Of a stretch of 64,000 nt of DNA, positions 21,912 through 34,635 are shown piece by piece. The translations under genes and the position numbers were made by a program. The notes under the pieces are model-generated. The model was not told the DNA's origin and made no database searches. It was given only the letters and a program-made list of their open reading frames with translations. Every line of letters starts with the position of its first letter. Position 1 is the first letter of the stretch. The stretch comes from Lasiosphaeria ovina (lineage: Eukaryota > Ascomycota > Sordariomycetes > Sordariales > Lasiosphaeriaceae), in the NCBI GenBank assembly GCA_033439765.1, contig JAULSN010000003.1, positions 2,418,001 through 2,482,000 on the forward strand, written 5' to 3'.

Positions 21912-23496
21912 GACGTGGCAGTCGTAATCGATCCCACCCACGCACGCTCACCGACGCGAGATGCACGCTGCTTACCGACCAAACTTGGCTTGGTGCAGCA
22001 GCCAAGGAAGGCACTTCGACCCAGGTACATACGAATAATAGTGGGACAGGGACGTGGACACGGAACCGACATTCATACATAAGCACGCCTGCCCGAAATG
22101 CACCGACTCTGGCTTATGCTTATCTTTGGCCTCTTGCACCACCCACCAAGCCTTTCCAAGAAAGGGGGGTTCTGCACATGCATGCTGTACAACCTCAGTG
22201 GCATCCGACCCTGGGCCAAACTGGACAGACTGCCTATTTCGGTGGCACAGATGACGTGATGCCAAGAGCGCCCTGTTTTTGGCCAAGGTTGACGGAGGAA
22301 TTATCCGAACGGCGGCCAAGGGAAGGGAAGAGGATCCGGTTCGGCCCGGGCTTGGCTTAGGCTGTGCTGGTCTGCTAGACTGCCTTTAAACACTGGACGG
22401 CGGGGGGGCGCAGATAACCTTACCTTAGATCGACACACAAACGCGGGGGTCTTGTGGCCGACGTCGTGATAAAATCGCGAGTAGAGTTTGAGACCCCGAA
22501 CATGGAGGGTAGCGCCAATGTCAATTCCAACCTCTCAATCAGGGATCTGAGTCGTCGCCCGACCCGACGCCGCACCTTGGCGTGATTTAGTGCGCCGTCA
22601 AATGCACCCCCGTGAAGATTTTCCTTGATTTCTGATCCCTCTCGCTTCATAAGTACCTAAGGGCCGTCAACCAGACCATCCCCCGTCAACCAGCCTTTGA
22701 GAATTTTTCGCACGGGCGGACGGGTACAGGCCTGCCTCCAATTCACTCCCTCACTCTCCCGCCCGTTTTATCGCTATCTACCCGCAATTGTCTCCGAACC
22801 CTCGCGTCCCGTGCGGCGGCTGCGGAACAACCCTCGCCCGGCGGCTGTCAGACCAGCCGGCTAGCCGTTCCTGGCCACCAGTTCGTCAGCGGCGTCAGGC
22901 ACGGCCGGTTCTCCGTATCGGTTATTCCCACTTTGGGACGTCAGCATGTGCGTATCGCCGTATCGCAGCTGCGCGTATCGAGGGCCGCCGTTAGGGCGCA
23001 GATGTACATTGCTGCTGTACTACCGATCGCAGCGTGAGACAACGTCATTGGGGCAACCTTTACTTTATCGACATGTCGTTTAGAGGCGCCGGCGGAAACA
23101 GATCGTGTCTTGGCAGCCCTGGGAGCGGCTTAAGTATGTTTACACTTGTAGGATTTCTGTTTTTTGTCAGCTCAAACCCGTCCCGAAACAGCCCCCTGAC
23201 AAGTCCGAATACTCGAGTTTCGGAGCTTGGTGTTCTTCTTTTTGCCAGGGACCAACGGAGCTATGGCCTGCATACGCAGCTTGTCAATGCAAAACGGCAA
23301 CAAGCAGATTGTGATGTGCTGTGTGACCACACAGTAGTAGCACAGCCAAATGTCGGGATCCTACATGTTACACTTAGACAAGACTACAACGACATTGCGG
23401 GGGACTGTAGGACAAAATCCTTCGCTCGTAAAATTTCATAACCTAGACGATTCCCGCTCCGTCTCGCAAAACACAGACATTCCTACTACCACGTCC

Positions 23497-24648
23497 CTAG
23501 CCCCGATTCAGATCATAAACACCCCGATCTTTGTGCAAGATCCACTCAAACAGCCTCGCCGGCATCAGCCACGTCGCGTACTTGGCGAAGCCAGCGACGC
23601 CGCCGCGCCAAATCGGTCCGTTTGTTCCCGAGAGCACGTCCCTGACAATGTTGCCGGCCGTGATCTCTGCGCGCTCGTTGCTCGTCTGCAGCTCGCCCCG
23701 GGCCTGCCTGCCAATGACGGCCTCGACCTGCTTGTAGTGCGAGCCCGCGGGCAGAGAGAAGGATTCAGTGGCGGCCGTGCCGGCGTACAGCGTCGTCTCG
23801 ACCTCGCCCACCATGGCCGTCACCACCCGCACGCCCAGCGGCCGCAGCTCGATGCGCAGCGTCTCCGAGAGGAACGTCATGGCGGCTTTGGAGCTGTTGT
23901 ATACACCTGCGGTGAGATCATATAAAGTCAGCCCAAGGAAACACTCACCCAATAGTCCGAGATTATGCGGAAGAAAAGAAATAAGCAACAAAAAATAAGC
24001 ACGCCTCGTAAAAAGTGCGCTAGTGAAATAAGACGGGATCCTATAATCAGAATCCCAAACCAAAGGGGAAAAAACCACTGTAGATCACTACGGCGTAGCA
24101 CACACCCCGCGACGTGTGGAAAACCCTCCTGGACTGGACGGAAAGAAAAAAGAGAAAAAAAAAAGAAAAAAGAAAAAAGAAAAAAAAAACATACCCTGCC
24201 ACGCCATCTTCGCCGCGCCCGCCAGCGACGAGATATTCAACACGGTCCCCTTGGCCGTGATAAGCAGCGGCGCGAACGCCTGCGTGACCGCCAACATGCC
24301 CCAGACATTGACCTCGAACAGCCGCCTGGCATCAGCCACAGCGGTGTCGAGCAGCGGCAGCACGAAAATGGCGCCCGCATTGTTAACCAGCACGTCGAGC
24401 CCGCGGCCGCCCGTCCTGCCGGATACCTCTGCGGCGCACGCGGCGATGGACTCGGCCGACGTCACGTCGAGCCGCAGCACCTCGATGTTGGCGTGGCTGC
24501 CTGCTGCTGTCACTCTGGCGGGGTCGCGCGCCGTAGCGAAGACGCGGAAGTTCTCGCGCGCGAACGCCAGCGCCAGCGCGGCGCCGAGGCCGCCGTCGCT
24601 GCAGCCGGTCACGAGGACGGTTTTCGGGGGGGCGGGCGATGCTGCCAT
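23497..24648 (-). CDS. Short-chain dehydrogenase/reductase (AYR1-like)
   Basis: Two exons, 24648-24195 and 23906-23497, give 287 residues. The start is the ATG just before SPAPPKTVLVTGC. Cofactor motif: VTGCSDGGLGAALA. LVNNAGA and NISSLAG follow, and the active-site YxxxK is Tyr154-Lys158 (VYNSSKAA), formed across the splice junction. The overall pattern is that of NADPH-dependent 1-acyldihydroxyacetone-phosphate-reductase-like SDRs, which in clusters reduce ketones or aldehydes. The intron is unusually long (288 nt) and starts with gtatgt followed by a long T/C tract, whereas neighbouring introns are 50-110 nt. It sits between the two regulators, and a tailoring role is plausible but not certain. 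Confidence 0.85.
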
Positions 24649-25392
24649 TGTGGGCTTGACTCGGGAGGTAATTATTGCCAAGGTGTGAGTGGCGCTGCGT
24701 TGAGGGTGCGTCAACTTAAGGTTGGAGACCCCCAAGGGGAATAAGTAGGAAACAAGTGTCTCAGCGTAGGTAACCGGGGACGTGGGACCCAATGAGCTGC
24801 TGGGCTGCACGTGGTGCTGTTCCACTAATTATCCGGTGGGTTGTTATATGTTTCAGTGCGTTAGGTTAGGTTGCTAATTATACAGGAGCTGGTCTGGCCC
24901 TCCTTGGACGCTGAGTAACTCCGAGATTGCCCGGAGATACAAGGCCGCGGCGGTACCCTCATCCATCCACCCATCCATACACGTCGCTGGTATTGGTGCA
25001 TGTCTCAGTCTTGCATATCTCCAGTTCCCTTTTCTTCGGATAATAGAGGTGGTTTATGCCAGCTATTTGGCGGTGCTGTTTGAGTATACGCCGCGTCACA
25101 CACACCTTTCTTTGCTATAAACGTCATTAAGCACCTTCTCTTTCGTATACTCGAGGAGCCACTTCCACAGTTAGATCTATCGCCGACGGATTACATACAT
25201 ATCCCCGGAAACCCTCCAAATGTCATTCTATTGCCTCCTGACATCGAGATAAAAGTAATAAATAGGGTCCCAGAGGTAAAATCAAGGAGCGAACAATTGG
25301 TGTTCTCGTATCCATTCAGGCGTTTCGCCCATAGTCATATTTCATGGAATTGTGGAATAATTATGCAAAATGTACAGCCCCTTTACTCCCCA
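24649..25392. other. Intergenic region between SDR and regulator 2
   Basis: About 740 bases upstream of the SDR and downstream of regulator 2, both on the minus strand. I see no gene. Near-matches to the CCGGAGT word are present (for example cccggaga near 24930) but no perfect copy. Confidence 0.5.
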
Positions 25393-28034
25393 TTACTCCC
25401 AGCTCGTGGTAAACGCATCGGCAAACAGCGCAGTCCCGTCATAGATATTGCCCATGTAGCCCATTGACGCCATCACGCCCTGGCTCTGCGCAGCAGTAAC
25501 AGCAGCATAGTCCATCATGACGGGGTCCTGCGCGGCCACGCCGCTGCCCAAGCCATTGCTTCCGCCACCACCGCCCTCGGCGAGCTGGACCTGCCAGCGG
25601 TCCTTCATGCGCTGCAGAACCGTCAGGCCCCACGAGAAGGCGTCGTCCTCGCCGAACTCGCGCGAGATGATGGCGGGCGCGGCCTTGAGGCGGCTGAAGA
25701 CGCCGATCACGGCGTCGCACGTCGCTAGCAGGTCGACCGTCTTGCGCGCGAAGCCCTTGTCCCACGCCGCGTCCTGCAGCGTGTAGAGCTTGAAGAGGCA
25801 CGCTAGTACCGACACGAGCTGGTGGTAGGACGATAGCGTCATGCTGCGGAACAGCACCACGGGCGTCGACATGAACGTATCAAGCCAGCCCTTGATAGCC
25901 ACGAGCGCCCCGTGGTACACCTCAAACCGCGACATGCTGGGGTCGTTCCAGCTCGCGGCGTTGGTGGTGCTGCCGGGGGCTTTGCTGAGCAGCGGCTCGT
26001 AGATGAGTAGTTCGGCGAAGGAGACGAGCATGAGCATCATGGCTGCAAGGATGGTCAGCGCAATGACCCAAGATAGTACAACCATAAAGGGATAGACAAA
26101 ACACACGATTGTTTGCGGTCGCGGCATTGGCCGCCTGTCTGGCCGTGATCTCGCGCAGCCGTGCCTGAAGGCACGACACGTATTGTGTCGGAGGCAGTCC
26201 GGCGCTCATCATAGGCATCGGGGCACTGTACAACTGGTCAATGACCAGCTGCACCCGCACTTGGGCTATGAGGATCTCGTCTTGGTCGACTGTGCCGGAA
26301 CCCCTCTCGGCCAGGTGGTTGAGGCACTCGTCAAGCCAGGGGGACCAGCGGAGTCCGTCGGCTCGTTTGAAGATGTTCGATATTCTGTAGGGCTCATCAT
26401 GTTAGGTTCATCATGTCAGAAGAGTAGAGCTCTTAATGCATGCCAAGCTCGAGGAAGGCGCGGTAGGAAAGAAGATGTGGCAACGTACGTAGAAGTCAAC
26501 ACGTAAGCCCCCAACACAGCGCGCCTCTCAAGCAGAGTGGGCCTTGTTGATGAGTGTTCTGGAAGGAGGAACGAGTTGCCGCCATCTACGTCCTCTTTTG
26601 CCGTGTTGCAAGCATGCTGTGGGCGCGAGGGCCGATGGAGTTCGAGGTCGCAGACCAGGGTAACGGCGAGCTGAGAGAACAGGGCGGTATAAGGCTTGGC
26701 CCCGGGGTAGAGATACGACCTAGCGAGACAGGCGAGCGAGTAAGTAACAATGAAGGCATGTGGGAAAGCCCTTGAAAGAGATGCGGAATGCCGCTGAACT
26801 GACCAACTAAGAAAGGTTATCAAGCCCAAGAGCAGATCAACGCTCTTCTGTCGCTCGACGACAACCTTTTGTATAATGATGTTCTTTGCCTGCTCGGCCA
26901 GAGCAAAGCGTCTTCTTGGTGAGACCGAGGCTGTGGCCATAATATTGAGCCACAGGAAGGGGTAGTAGATTCGCATTTGCTGGGCCGTGACATAGGGAGG
27001 GAGGTCCAGGTACGGGAAGAAAGGCTGCAAGTCATCGTAAGCTGCGGTACAGGGGACATCGGTGGTAGCAGGTCTTTGGAACCCTGGGTGGGCTAGCTCT
27101 GGAGGGCAGCTCTGGGGGAGGATAGCTCACTATAGTGTCGGCGCGGAACTGTTTGAGGCACTCTTTAGCCTCCGCTGGAGGCGGCTCATTAGGAAAGGAC
27201 CACTCCTGGTCGACCTGGCCTGCTGCAGGGGCGGGAGACGGGCCGCCCTTGTCCTTTTCTGGGGTATAGGCGGCTGTTGCGGGGGCCGATGAGGATGGCG
27301 CAGACGTGTTGGGGGTGTCGAGCTCAAGCTCGTCGTCGTCCTCGCCGCTGTTGCTGTTGCTTTCCTCGTCGGTGCCGTCGTGGTTGTCTAGCTCTCTTGA
27401 ATCTTTCGGGACCGAGTCCCGCTGTGTCCTCAGGAACGACACCAGGTCGTCCAGCTTCTCCTCCAACCTCGCGGCACGCCAGCTAACATCTTGCTGGGTC
27501 TGACGTCTCGGGGGGCGCCTCGGCGCGGGACGAGTCGAAGTGCAGTCCTTGCCAAGACGGTGGCACCTAGCAGCACCTAATGTTAACACAGCTCCTCTCT
27601 TGCCGCATTCTTTGTGACGAGCGGGAGGAGGCTTTGGCGGATGCATTCAAGGGGTTTTGGTGTGGGTACGGGTGCCATATGTAGTTGTTGGCGAAAAACA
27701 ACAACGACAAACGACAGATTTGTCATGATTAGAAGCAACATGAGTCAATGATGGAAACAACTCGGATTGCCAACATTTTAACCAAAACCACGAAGGATAG
27801 GACCCGACCCACAGTACAGGCTCGACTCTGATCAAGATCAAGGAAATGGCGGTCCAACCTTTCACAGCCAGCAACGTCGGCGCGGTAGATGCATTTGCAC
27901 TTGACACGAGCGCAGTTTGTGCACGCTCTCCCGCTTACCACGACCTGCATTGGCTGCTGTTGCGATTGCGGTAGCGGCTGCTGTTGCGATAGACCTGGGA
28001 CTACCGCATACGCATACGCATGACCGGTTGCCAT
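25393..28034 (-). CDS. Zn2Cys6 transcription factor 2
   Basis: Six exons, 28034-27859, 27566-27131, 27024-26804, 26719-26489, 26384-26107 and 26042-25393, give 663 residues. All intron phases close. The zinc cluster is split by the first intron (292 nt): CX2CX6CX8CX2CX6C at Cys38, 41, 48, 57, 60 and 67 (ACTNCARVKCKC then CHRLGKDC). An acidic Ser-rich stretch follows. The middle region begins at FRADT-IPFFPYLDLPPYVT and runs to LLLGLITFLSWSYLYPG, then LLERRAVLGAYVLTST and DGLRWSPWLDECLNHL, the pattern of the fungal regulators that carry an ACTNCARxKCKC finger. It is divergent from the MFS pump. It differs in zinc-finger spacing from regulator 1, so the two should read different sites. Confidence 0.85.
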
Positions 28035-28157
28035 GATGATGTGACGGCCCAGCTCCCAAGTGCCGGCGACGGTAGCAGCGCAGCACAGCGCAGTGCCGTG
28101 CGACTTTGGGGGCCGAGATGATGTCGATCTGTGTTCTTCAACCTTGCTCACTCCACA

Positions 28158-28190
28158 GTCCGCAATCCGCAATCCGCAATCCGCAATCCA
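28158..28190 (+). repeat. Heptanucleotide tandem repeat (tccgcaa)n
   Basis: About four consecutive copies of tccgcaa, followed by tccac. It is a noncoding minisatellite in the regulator 2 / MFS pump promoter interval, just upstream of the zinc-finger exon of regulator 2. Confidence 0.7.
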
Positions 28191-28691
28191 CGGAGACGGC
28201 TGCAGTACAGTGCAGTGCTGTGCAGTACAGTGCTCTCGCGACAACTGCCTCCCTCGGTTGGCTGCGGCGATCGCGATCGGTGCTCGGACTGAGACAAGAC
28301 CCGAAGAATTACTAATCGGGAAGTAGATCTCGTGCTCTGAATTTGATTGCAGCTGCGGCTGTTAGACTGTCACTGAGAGCGAACGGACCAGGACGGAGAG
28401 GGTGGTGGTCGGGCGGGCACTTGGTAGCCAGAGGCGACAGGATGGGGCCGGACGCCGAATTGGATGGAGGCAGGCAAGCGAGCCTCTGACGTCGAGCGAC
28501 GTCGAGGTGTTGGGGGACAGCTCCCAATTTCAACGGCGGCGGGCGCCCGCCGGACACGGAACTTCCGGCGGCCCTGTTGCAGCGTCCCTTTGTACCCTGT
28601 GGGTCCTAGTTGTGGCAAATCAGCTAGCTCCACTGTCAGGCGCCCCACATTTGTCAGCACCCGGCTTACAGGCCGCCGGAATTTCCGGTTC

Positions 28692-28692
28692 T

Positions 28693-28728
<36 letters not shown>

Positions 28729-28750
28729 TCCTGTTCCCTGTTCCTGCTCG
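28692..28750 (+). repeat. Hexanucleotide microsatellite (ctcctg)n
   Basis: About nine CTCCTG/TTCCTG units, the last ones degenerate. On the minus strand an open frame reads it as a Glu-Gln repeat, but no gene structure supports translation. Confidence 0.7.
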
Positions 28751-29428
28751 CGCCTGCCCCTTTGTTTGTTCTCGGGATCCATCTTCCCGCATTGCGTCCC
28801 GAGACATGCACCTTTGGGCATCTGCACGCAGCCAGCCCCATTGGACTCGAAAGATGAGCCTACTGCCCGTAGGCCCTTGGACGAATGGAGGTTCACTTGT
28901 GCACATGACTAATTGCCGAACAACTTGACAAATTTCCAACTGGAGCAGAGCCCGCCTCGAAATATTCACCTTCTCTCTCATCCGACAACTTTTCACCATG
29001 GCAACTCCGCCTGACGGTTCCGTTGGTAATTACCTAGACATGGAACGCAGCTTCTTTGAACCTCTGGTGTCCAAAACCTGGTGATTATTAATGAACGCCT
29101 ACGGAGTATTCTAATTAATGACGATTTGGTTCCCTCAGTTGGTAATTGAAGCTCTTGTGAAGAGTGCACGGTGCCGTGCCGTCGAGTGCAAGCCACCAAC
29201 CATTTTTTGAGCCTTCGGAGTTTTCTTCCACAACAAGTGCCAAATTCTCAAATTATTTTGCTGCTTGCACGCACCCCACTCCAGCCTTTTCACCTTCGAC
29301 TCACACATTCACAACCTCTCATCACGCGCAGACACCAGAGCCAGTGTCACTTCATCGCCAAACAGCACACTTGCTCGTAACCAAGACAAGCATCGCACCT
29401 TCAATATTTGCAGCGAACAACCCACACT

Positions 29429-31804
29429 ATGGACAAGCAGTCCGAGGCCGCCGCCGACGCGGCCCCTCCGACTCCGCAGTCTGAGCGGAACCCCGAGGCT
29501 GGCAAGGGCGACGCCGTCCCGGGCCCCAAGTACCTCGCCGGCACCAGGCTGGTCCTCGTCATGGTCGCCATTATCCTCGCCTGCTTCCTGATGTTGCTGG
29601 ATACCTCCGTCGTTAGCACCGTAAGCGCGCCTTACGAGCCCTCTCCCTCTCCCTCTCCGCCAAGCATCTTGAACGAGTTGTGTGAATTGTGGTGCCATTT
29701 TCATGCTAACCACCTCCGTAGGCGGTCCCCCAGATCACCACCGACTTCCACTCGCTCACCGATGTCGGCTGGTATGCCAGCGCCTACACTCTCGGAAGGT
29801 ACGTGCCCTCAATCTGTTCGCGACCAGTGCTCAGGCTCTAGTGCTAATCAGTAGCTCGAAATTAGCGCGGCTTTCCAACCCCTGACCGGAAAGATCTTCA
29901 ACGTCTTCAGCCTCAAGGTATGTGTTCACTCCCCTGCTGCCGGCACCCGACGTGATGACAACCAAGAGCTGACTGCCGCTTCTTCTCCAGTGGTCGTGGT
30001 TGACCTTCTTCGCCGTCTTTGAGATCGGCTCGGTGCTCTGTGGTGCCGCCACCTCGTCCAACATGCTCATCGTTGGCCGCGCCATTGCCGGCGCCGGCGC
30101 CTCGGGCTTGCTCAGCGGTGCCATCAACATTGTCTCGAGCTCGGTCCCCATCGAGAGACGTCCTGGTAAGTCTAATGCTAGAAGCTGCTGTATTTCAGGC
30201 TGTTTGCTAACTACGTTGCTTGAATAGCTCTGATCGGAATGGTCATGGGAAGTACGTGCATCAGATTCTCCTCCCTTGCATGCCTGGCTGGCGACTGACT
30301 ATGTGGTGTTATCATAGTTGCTCAGCTTGGCACGGTTCTTGGACCCGTCATCGGAGGCGCATTTACCTCTGGATACACCTGGCGATGGAGTAAGTGACAG
30401 CCCTTCTTCGTGTTGTGAAGCAGCAAGCTTACTTGTTCTCGCAGGCTTCTACATCAACCTGCCGCTCGGCGCTCTCGTGGCCGGCCCTATCACGCTGGTG
30501 CACATCCCCGACCAGACGGCCAAGCCCAAGGCGTGGTCGGTCCTGCCCAGAATCCACCACCACCTCGACCTGTTCGGCTTCGTCCTGTTCGCGCCGGCCG
30601 TCATCCAGCTGCTGCTAGCGCTGCAGTACGGCGGCAACCAGTTTGCGTGGAACTCGTCGCAGGTCATCGGCCTGTTCGTCGGCGCCGGCGCCACCTTCAT
30701 CGTGTGGGCCTTCTGGAACTACCGCAAGGGCGACGACGCCCTGCTGCCCGTCTCCATCATCCGCCGCCGCACCATCTGGACCAGCGCCCTCAACTATGGC
30801 TTCCTCATGTCCACCCTGCTGGGCGTCTCGTACTTCCTGCCCATCTACTTCCAGGCCGTCAAGGACCTCAACGCCGTCCTGAGCGGCGTCAATCTCCTGC
30901 CGACAATCTTCCCGCAGCTCGTCTTTGCTATTGGCTCTGGCGTTCTTGGTACGTGTCATCTCTCTTCCCTTTGACGGTCCAAATTTGTGATTGGCTAGCT
31001 AACCGCCGATTCTTGGTGGTATAGTCACCAAGATTGGCCGCATCCCGCCGTTCTCCATCTTCTCCGGCATGCTTGTGTCCATAGCTACTGGCTTGTTCTC
31101 AACATTGCAGGAGGATACCTCGCTCGGCAAGCGTGTCGGCTACCAGATCCTCATGGGCGTGGGCTTGGGATCGGGATTGCAGATGGTATGTGGCCTTTGC
31201 TCTTTTCCCTCTGCACGCTTTAAACCCCGAAAATCGGATGGCCTTTTTCTTTTCTTGGCTTCCTTGGACTAACAACCCCTATCAACAGCCCATCGTCGCG
31301 ACGCAAAACTCAGTATCGCCCAAGGAACTCACCGCTGCCATGGCCTTCATCGTCTGGGCCCAGTACATGGGCCCGTCCATCTTCCTCGTGCTGTACAACG
31401 TCGTCTTCGACGCCAGCCTGCGCAATCTTCTGCCGCAGGAGGCGCCGGGCGTCAGCGCCGAGGCCGTCATCAGCGCCGGCGCGCGGCGCTTCCGCGAGAT
31501 CGTGTCCCCCGAGGATCTCCCTGGCGTGCTCAAGGCCTACTCGGACAGCATCGACCGCGTCTTCTATCTCGTTGCTGGCGTGGGTGTAGTCGTGTTCTTG
31601 TCGGCTTTCGGAATGGGCTTCAAGGACATCCGCAAAAAGGACGGCGGCGCGGCCGCTGCTGCGGCTGCGGTTCCCGCGGCATCCGAGAAGGAAGTTCCCA
31701 GAGACAGCGAGGCTGCATCCGCGGTGCCCGCCTCCCGAGCTAACCGTGAGGCATCCAAGGAGCATGGCCCCGGAGGCAGCGACTCCGGTGACCTCTCAGG
31801 CTAA
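29429..31804 (+). CDS. MFS efflux pump, 14-TM (DHA2) type
   Basis: Nine exons: 29429-29620, 29722-29798, 29866-29917, 29991-30165, 30228-30251, 30318-30389, 30445-30948, 31025-31185 and 31289-31804, giving 590 residues. Exon 5 is only 24 nt. A hydrophilic N-terminus precedes TM1 (ACFLMLLDTSVVST). VPQITTDFHSLTDVGWYASA, typical of DHA14 drug/toxin exporters, comes next. GRAIAGAGASGLLSGA is motif B, and antiporter motif C is GTVLGPVIGGAFTSGYTWRW. The C-terminal tail is charged and Ala-rich. Relatives in clusters (AflT, GliA type) export the product or confer self-resistance at the plasma membrane. It is divergent from regulator 2. Confidence 0.92.
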
Positions 31805-32987
31805 TTTTGAGGAACCCGAGAATTATATTCCCTGAGGCAGCGAGACGGCTGTGGAGTCCAACTAGGGAGGTTTCTTTGATATTTTAGTTCTGGGGTGAAT
31901 AGGGGTCTTCCTCACGTCCAAATGGCGATGGGAGGAAATAGGCGCACATTTCTTTGACTTGTTCAACAGCTAGAATGGTACGCAATTAATCCTTTCCACA
32001 TTGGCTACCGTAAACTTCTAAGACTTGACCGTGGCTTAGGCATGTGTAATAACCAGTCAGACTATTTCAGCTGCAAAAGTTTGTCCAGAAGCGGTACTGG
32101 ATTAAAGTCCCTTTAGATGAAAGGTGCTTTTTTGATTAATGGCTGGTATATTCAAGTAGAATCCTCCGCCACTTTAGTAATATCATGATCTGTAAAGGCA
32201 GCCAGCGGGCAATGAACAGCATAAAAACCATGTAACGCCAACCCTCTGCTACACAAGGTTCATCCTTCTTTTCTCCAAGAGATCTTCGTCCTCATCCCAT
32301 ATTCACCCAAACAAGTCCGCCCAGACTATACCCAGTGCTTTCCCTTCAGGATTCCCGCGGCTTGCTGTGGGTCAGGGGTTGACAAAGCGTTGCGACTGAA
32401 CACGCATCCCCGGTGAACCACCGACTTGCTCGAAGCCTTCGGGTTCACAACGGAGTCTATCCCGGCCACATCACGAGAGCTGTGGAGTTTCGTCATTCGC
32501 CGGTGCCGGGAAATTCAGGGGGTTGGTACCGGAGAAACAACACGGACTTGGCGGCCCGGCCCGGACACCAACCAACATGGACTTGCTCTCAGCCAGCCAA
32601 CCGGAGGGAAGACAGAGAGGTTACATGCAGATCTTCTGCGTGGGGAAAAACATTCCGCAATCGGCTCGGAGAAGTTGGCGAATGAGCCATCGGCTTGAGA
32701 AGGACGCTAAATTCTTACCATGGCGCCCCTGGATAATTCGGCAGGTTTACTGGCTTGGACAGGTAGGATACAAGGTTCGCAGGTCTTACTCTCTGGAACA
32801 CGACTCCTTGTGCGTGCAGCCAGAAGGCCCGGGGTGCATACACACAATGCCTAGTATAGTACACTGCGCCCTCATTAATTAGTAGTTGTGAAGGCATGTA
32901 AAAGAGAGCCTGGAGCCAGTGACGCAGGCAGTGTTTCACGTTGCTGCAAGACAGATCCTGTGACTGGAACCCGACTCTCTTTCCAGC
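31805..32987. other. Intergenic region upstream of BBE-like oxidase 1
   Basis: About 1.2 kb holding the 3' flank of the MFS pump and the promoter of the oxidase. I see no gene and no perfect CCGGAGT, only near-matches (accggag-, aacggagt-). Confidence 0.5.
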
Positions 32988-34635
32988 ATGGCCCCGCGTA
33001 TCCTGTCAGTCTTGGCATTCGCCGCAACTGCAACCGCATTTCCGGGAAGCGGGAGCAACTTCAACGCCACGGCACTATTCGGCCCTCATGTCTCGTCCGG
33101 GACACTGATTGCGGCGTCTTCCGACCCAGGCTTCGCCAGTGTCGTTGGGCCGCGCTGGTCGACGTGGGAAGCCCCGACCTATCTGGCTGCCATCAAGCCC
33201 GCAACCGTGTCCGATATCCAGCAGATTGTAAGCCCGCCTGCCGCTGATCCGTTTTCTTTCCCATGTTCGCTTTTCGGCTGAGTACTGACTGAGCAACCTG
33301 CAGGTCAAGATTGCCGGCCAGCACAAGATCCCGTTTCTCGCCACCAACGCGGGCCACGGTGCTGCAACGGGCTACGGCGATGTCCAAAACGCCCTCAACA
33401 TCAATTTGGCCCACTTCAACAGTGTGTCGATAGACGTGGCAAAGAGCCGCATGACCGTCGGCGGAGGTACCAAGTTCGGAGACGTCTTCGACCCGCTCTT
33501 CGCCGTCGGGAAAGAGCTGCGTAAGTTCTCAACCAGTGCAATGTTGTGATGGTTGCGCTAACAGGACACCCAGAAACGGGCAACACGTGGTGCGTGGGTG
33601 TCATGGGAGCCACTCTCGGCGGCGGCATTGGGGCGTTCCAGGGCCTGCACGGCCTCGTCATCGACTCGCTCGAGAGCGTGGAGATGGTCACGGCCTCTGG
33701 AGCCCTAGTCAAGGCCTCCAAGACGGTAAACTCCGACCTCTTCTGGGCGCTGCGCGGCGCGGGCACCAACTTTGGCATCGTGACCAAGGCCACGTTCGAG
33801 GTGCACGACTACACCAACAGCGGCCGGGTGATACTGGGGCAGTTCTCCTTCCCACCGGCGGCCAACGTGTCAGTGTACTCGGCCGTGGCGTCCTTCGATC
33901 ACTACATCCCGCCCGAGCTGGCGCTGTTCGTGTCGGCCACGTTCAACCGCACCGCCGGCGAGTCGCGGGTCAACGTGGCCGTCATCTACTTTGGCCCCGT
34001 GGCCAACGCCCAGCCGTTCCTCGACAAGTTCGACGCGCTGGGGCCGCTGGTCAAGGTGGTGCGCAACCTGACGACGCCCGACCTGTTTGGCAATGTCTTG
34101 TCCACGGGCGTCTGCAACGACGGCGGCCGCCAGAACCCGTACCACGTTGGCCTGGGCAGGACGGACGTGCCTACCTTTTCAAAGTTCTTTGGCGAGTTCG
34201 ACACGTTTGCCAAGGCCCACCCCTCGTACGCCGCCGTCGTCGTCGCCCAGCGCTACAGCAACGTCGTCATGGGCCAGACGCCCGACGCGGCGACGGCGTA
34301 CCCGTGGCGGGACATTAAGACGTATCTGTGAGTTTTTTGCAACGTCTCTTGACTCCAATTTGATCCTGCCATTCTAACTGTGTCTCTGCAGGCTTTTCAG
34401 CAATACCTACACGAACAACTCGATCGAGGGTGACGTGGACATCGCCTCAAAATCCTGGCGATCCATGTTCGAGGCCACAAGCGGCTTCAGCACGCCGCAC
34501 ATGTACGTCAATTACGACCACGGAGACGAGGGGCCGGCGGCGAAGTATGGCGCTAGGAAGTTGGCAAAGCTGCGCGCGCTGAAGCAGATTTGGGATCCTC
34601 ACCACCTGTTTGGGACTCCGAATCCGCTGTACTAG
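32988..34635 (+). CDS. Secreted BBE-like FAD-linked oxidase 1
   Basis: Four exons, 32988-33227, 33304-33520, 33574-34327 and 34392-34635, give 484 residues. The N-terminus has a signal-peptide look (ILSVLAFAATATAFPG) and N-glycosylation sequons follow, so it probably enters the secretory path. The PCMH-type FAD domain shows ATNAGHGA with His98, and NTWCVGVMGATLGGG with Cys159, the two residues that anchor FAD bicovalently in berberine-bridge-type enzymes. Further on are DLFWALRGAGTNFGIVT and the C-terminal BBE segment YVNYDHGDEG...WDPHHLFGTPNPL. Such oxidases dehydrogenate alcohols or form rings in azaphilone (MrPigF) and sorbicillinoid (SorD) pathways. It is a paralogue of the oxidase at 39064. 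Confidence 0.9.

Larger units (their letters stand above)
20633..23496. other. Intergenic region with low-complexity tracts
   Basis: About 2.9 kb without a recognisable gene. It contains a G-quadruplex-forming run (21441-21462) and a ~100-bp homopyrimidine tract (about 21809-21911). Short open frames here have no family resemblance and arise from the biased composition. Confidence 0.55.
28035..29428. other. Divergent promoter region of regulator 2 and the MFS pump
   Basis: About 1.4 kb without a gene. Short repeats are present: about four copies of tccgcaa at 28158-28190 and a (CTCCTG)n run at about 28692-28750. A CT-rich stretch precedes the MFS ATG. Confidence 0.55.
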
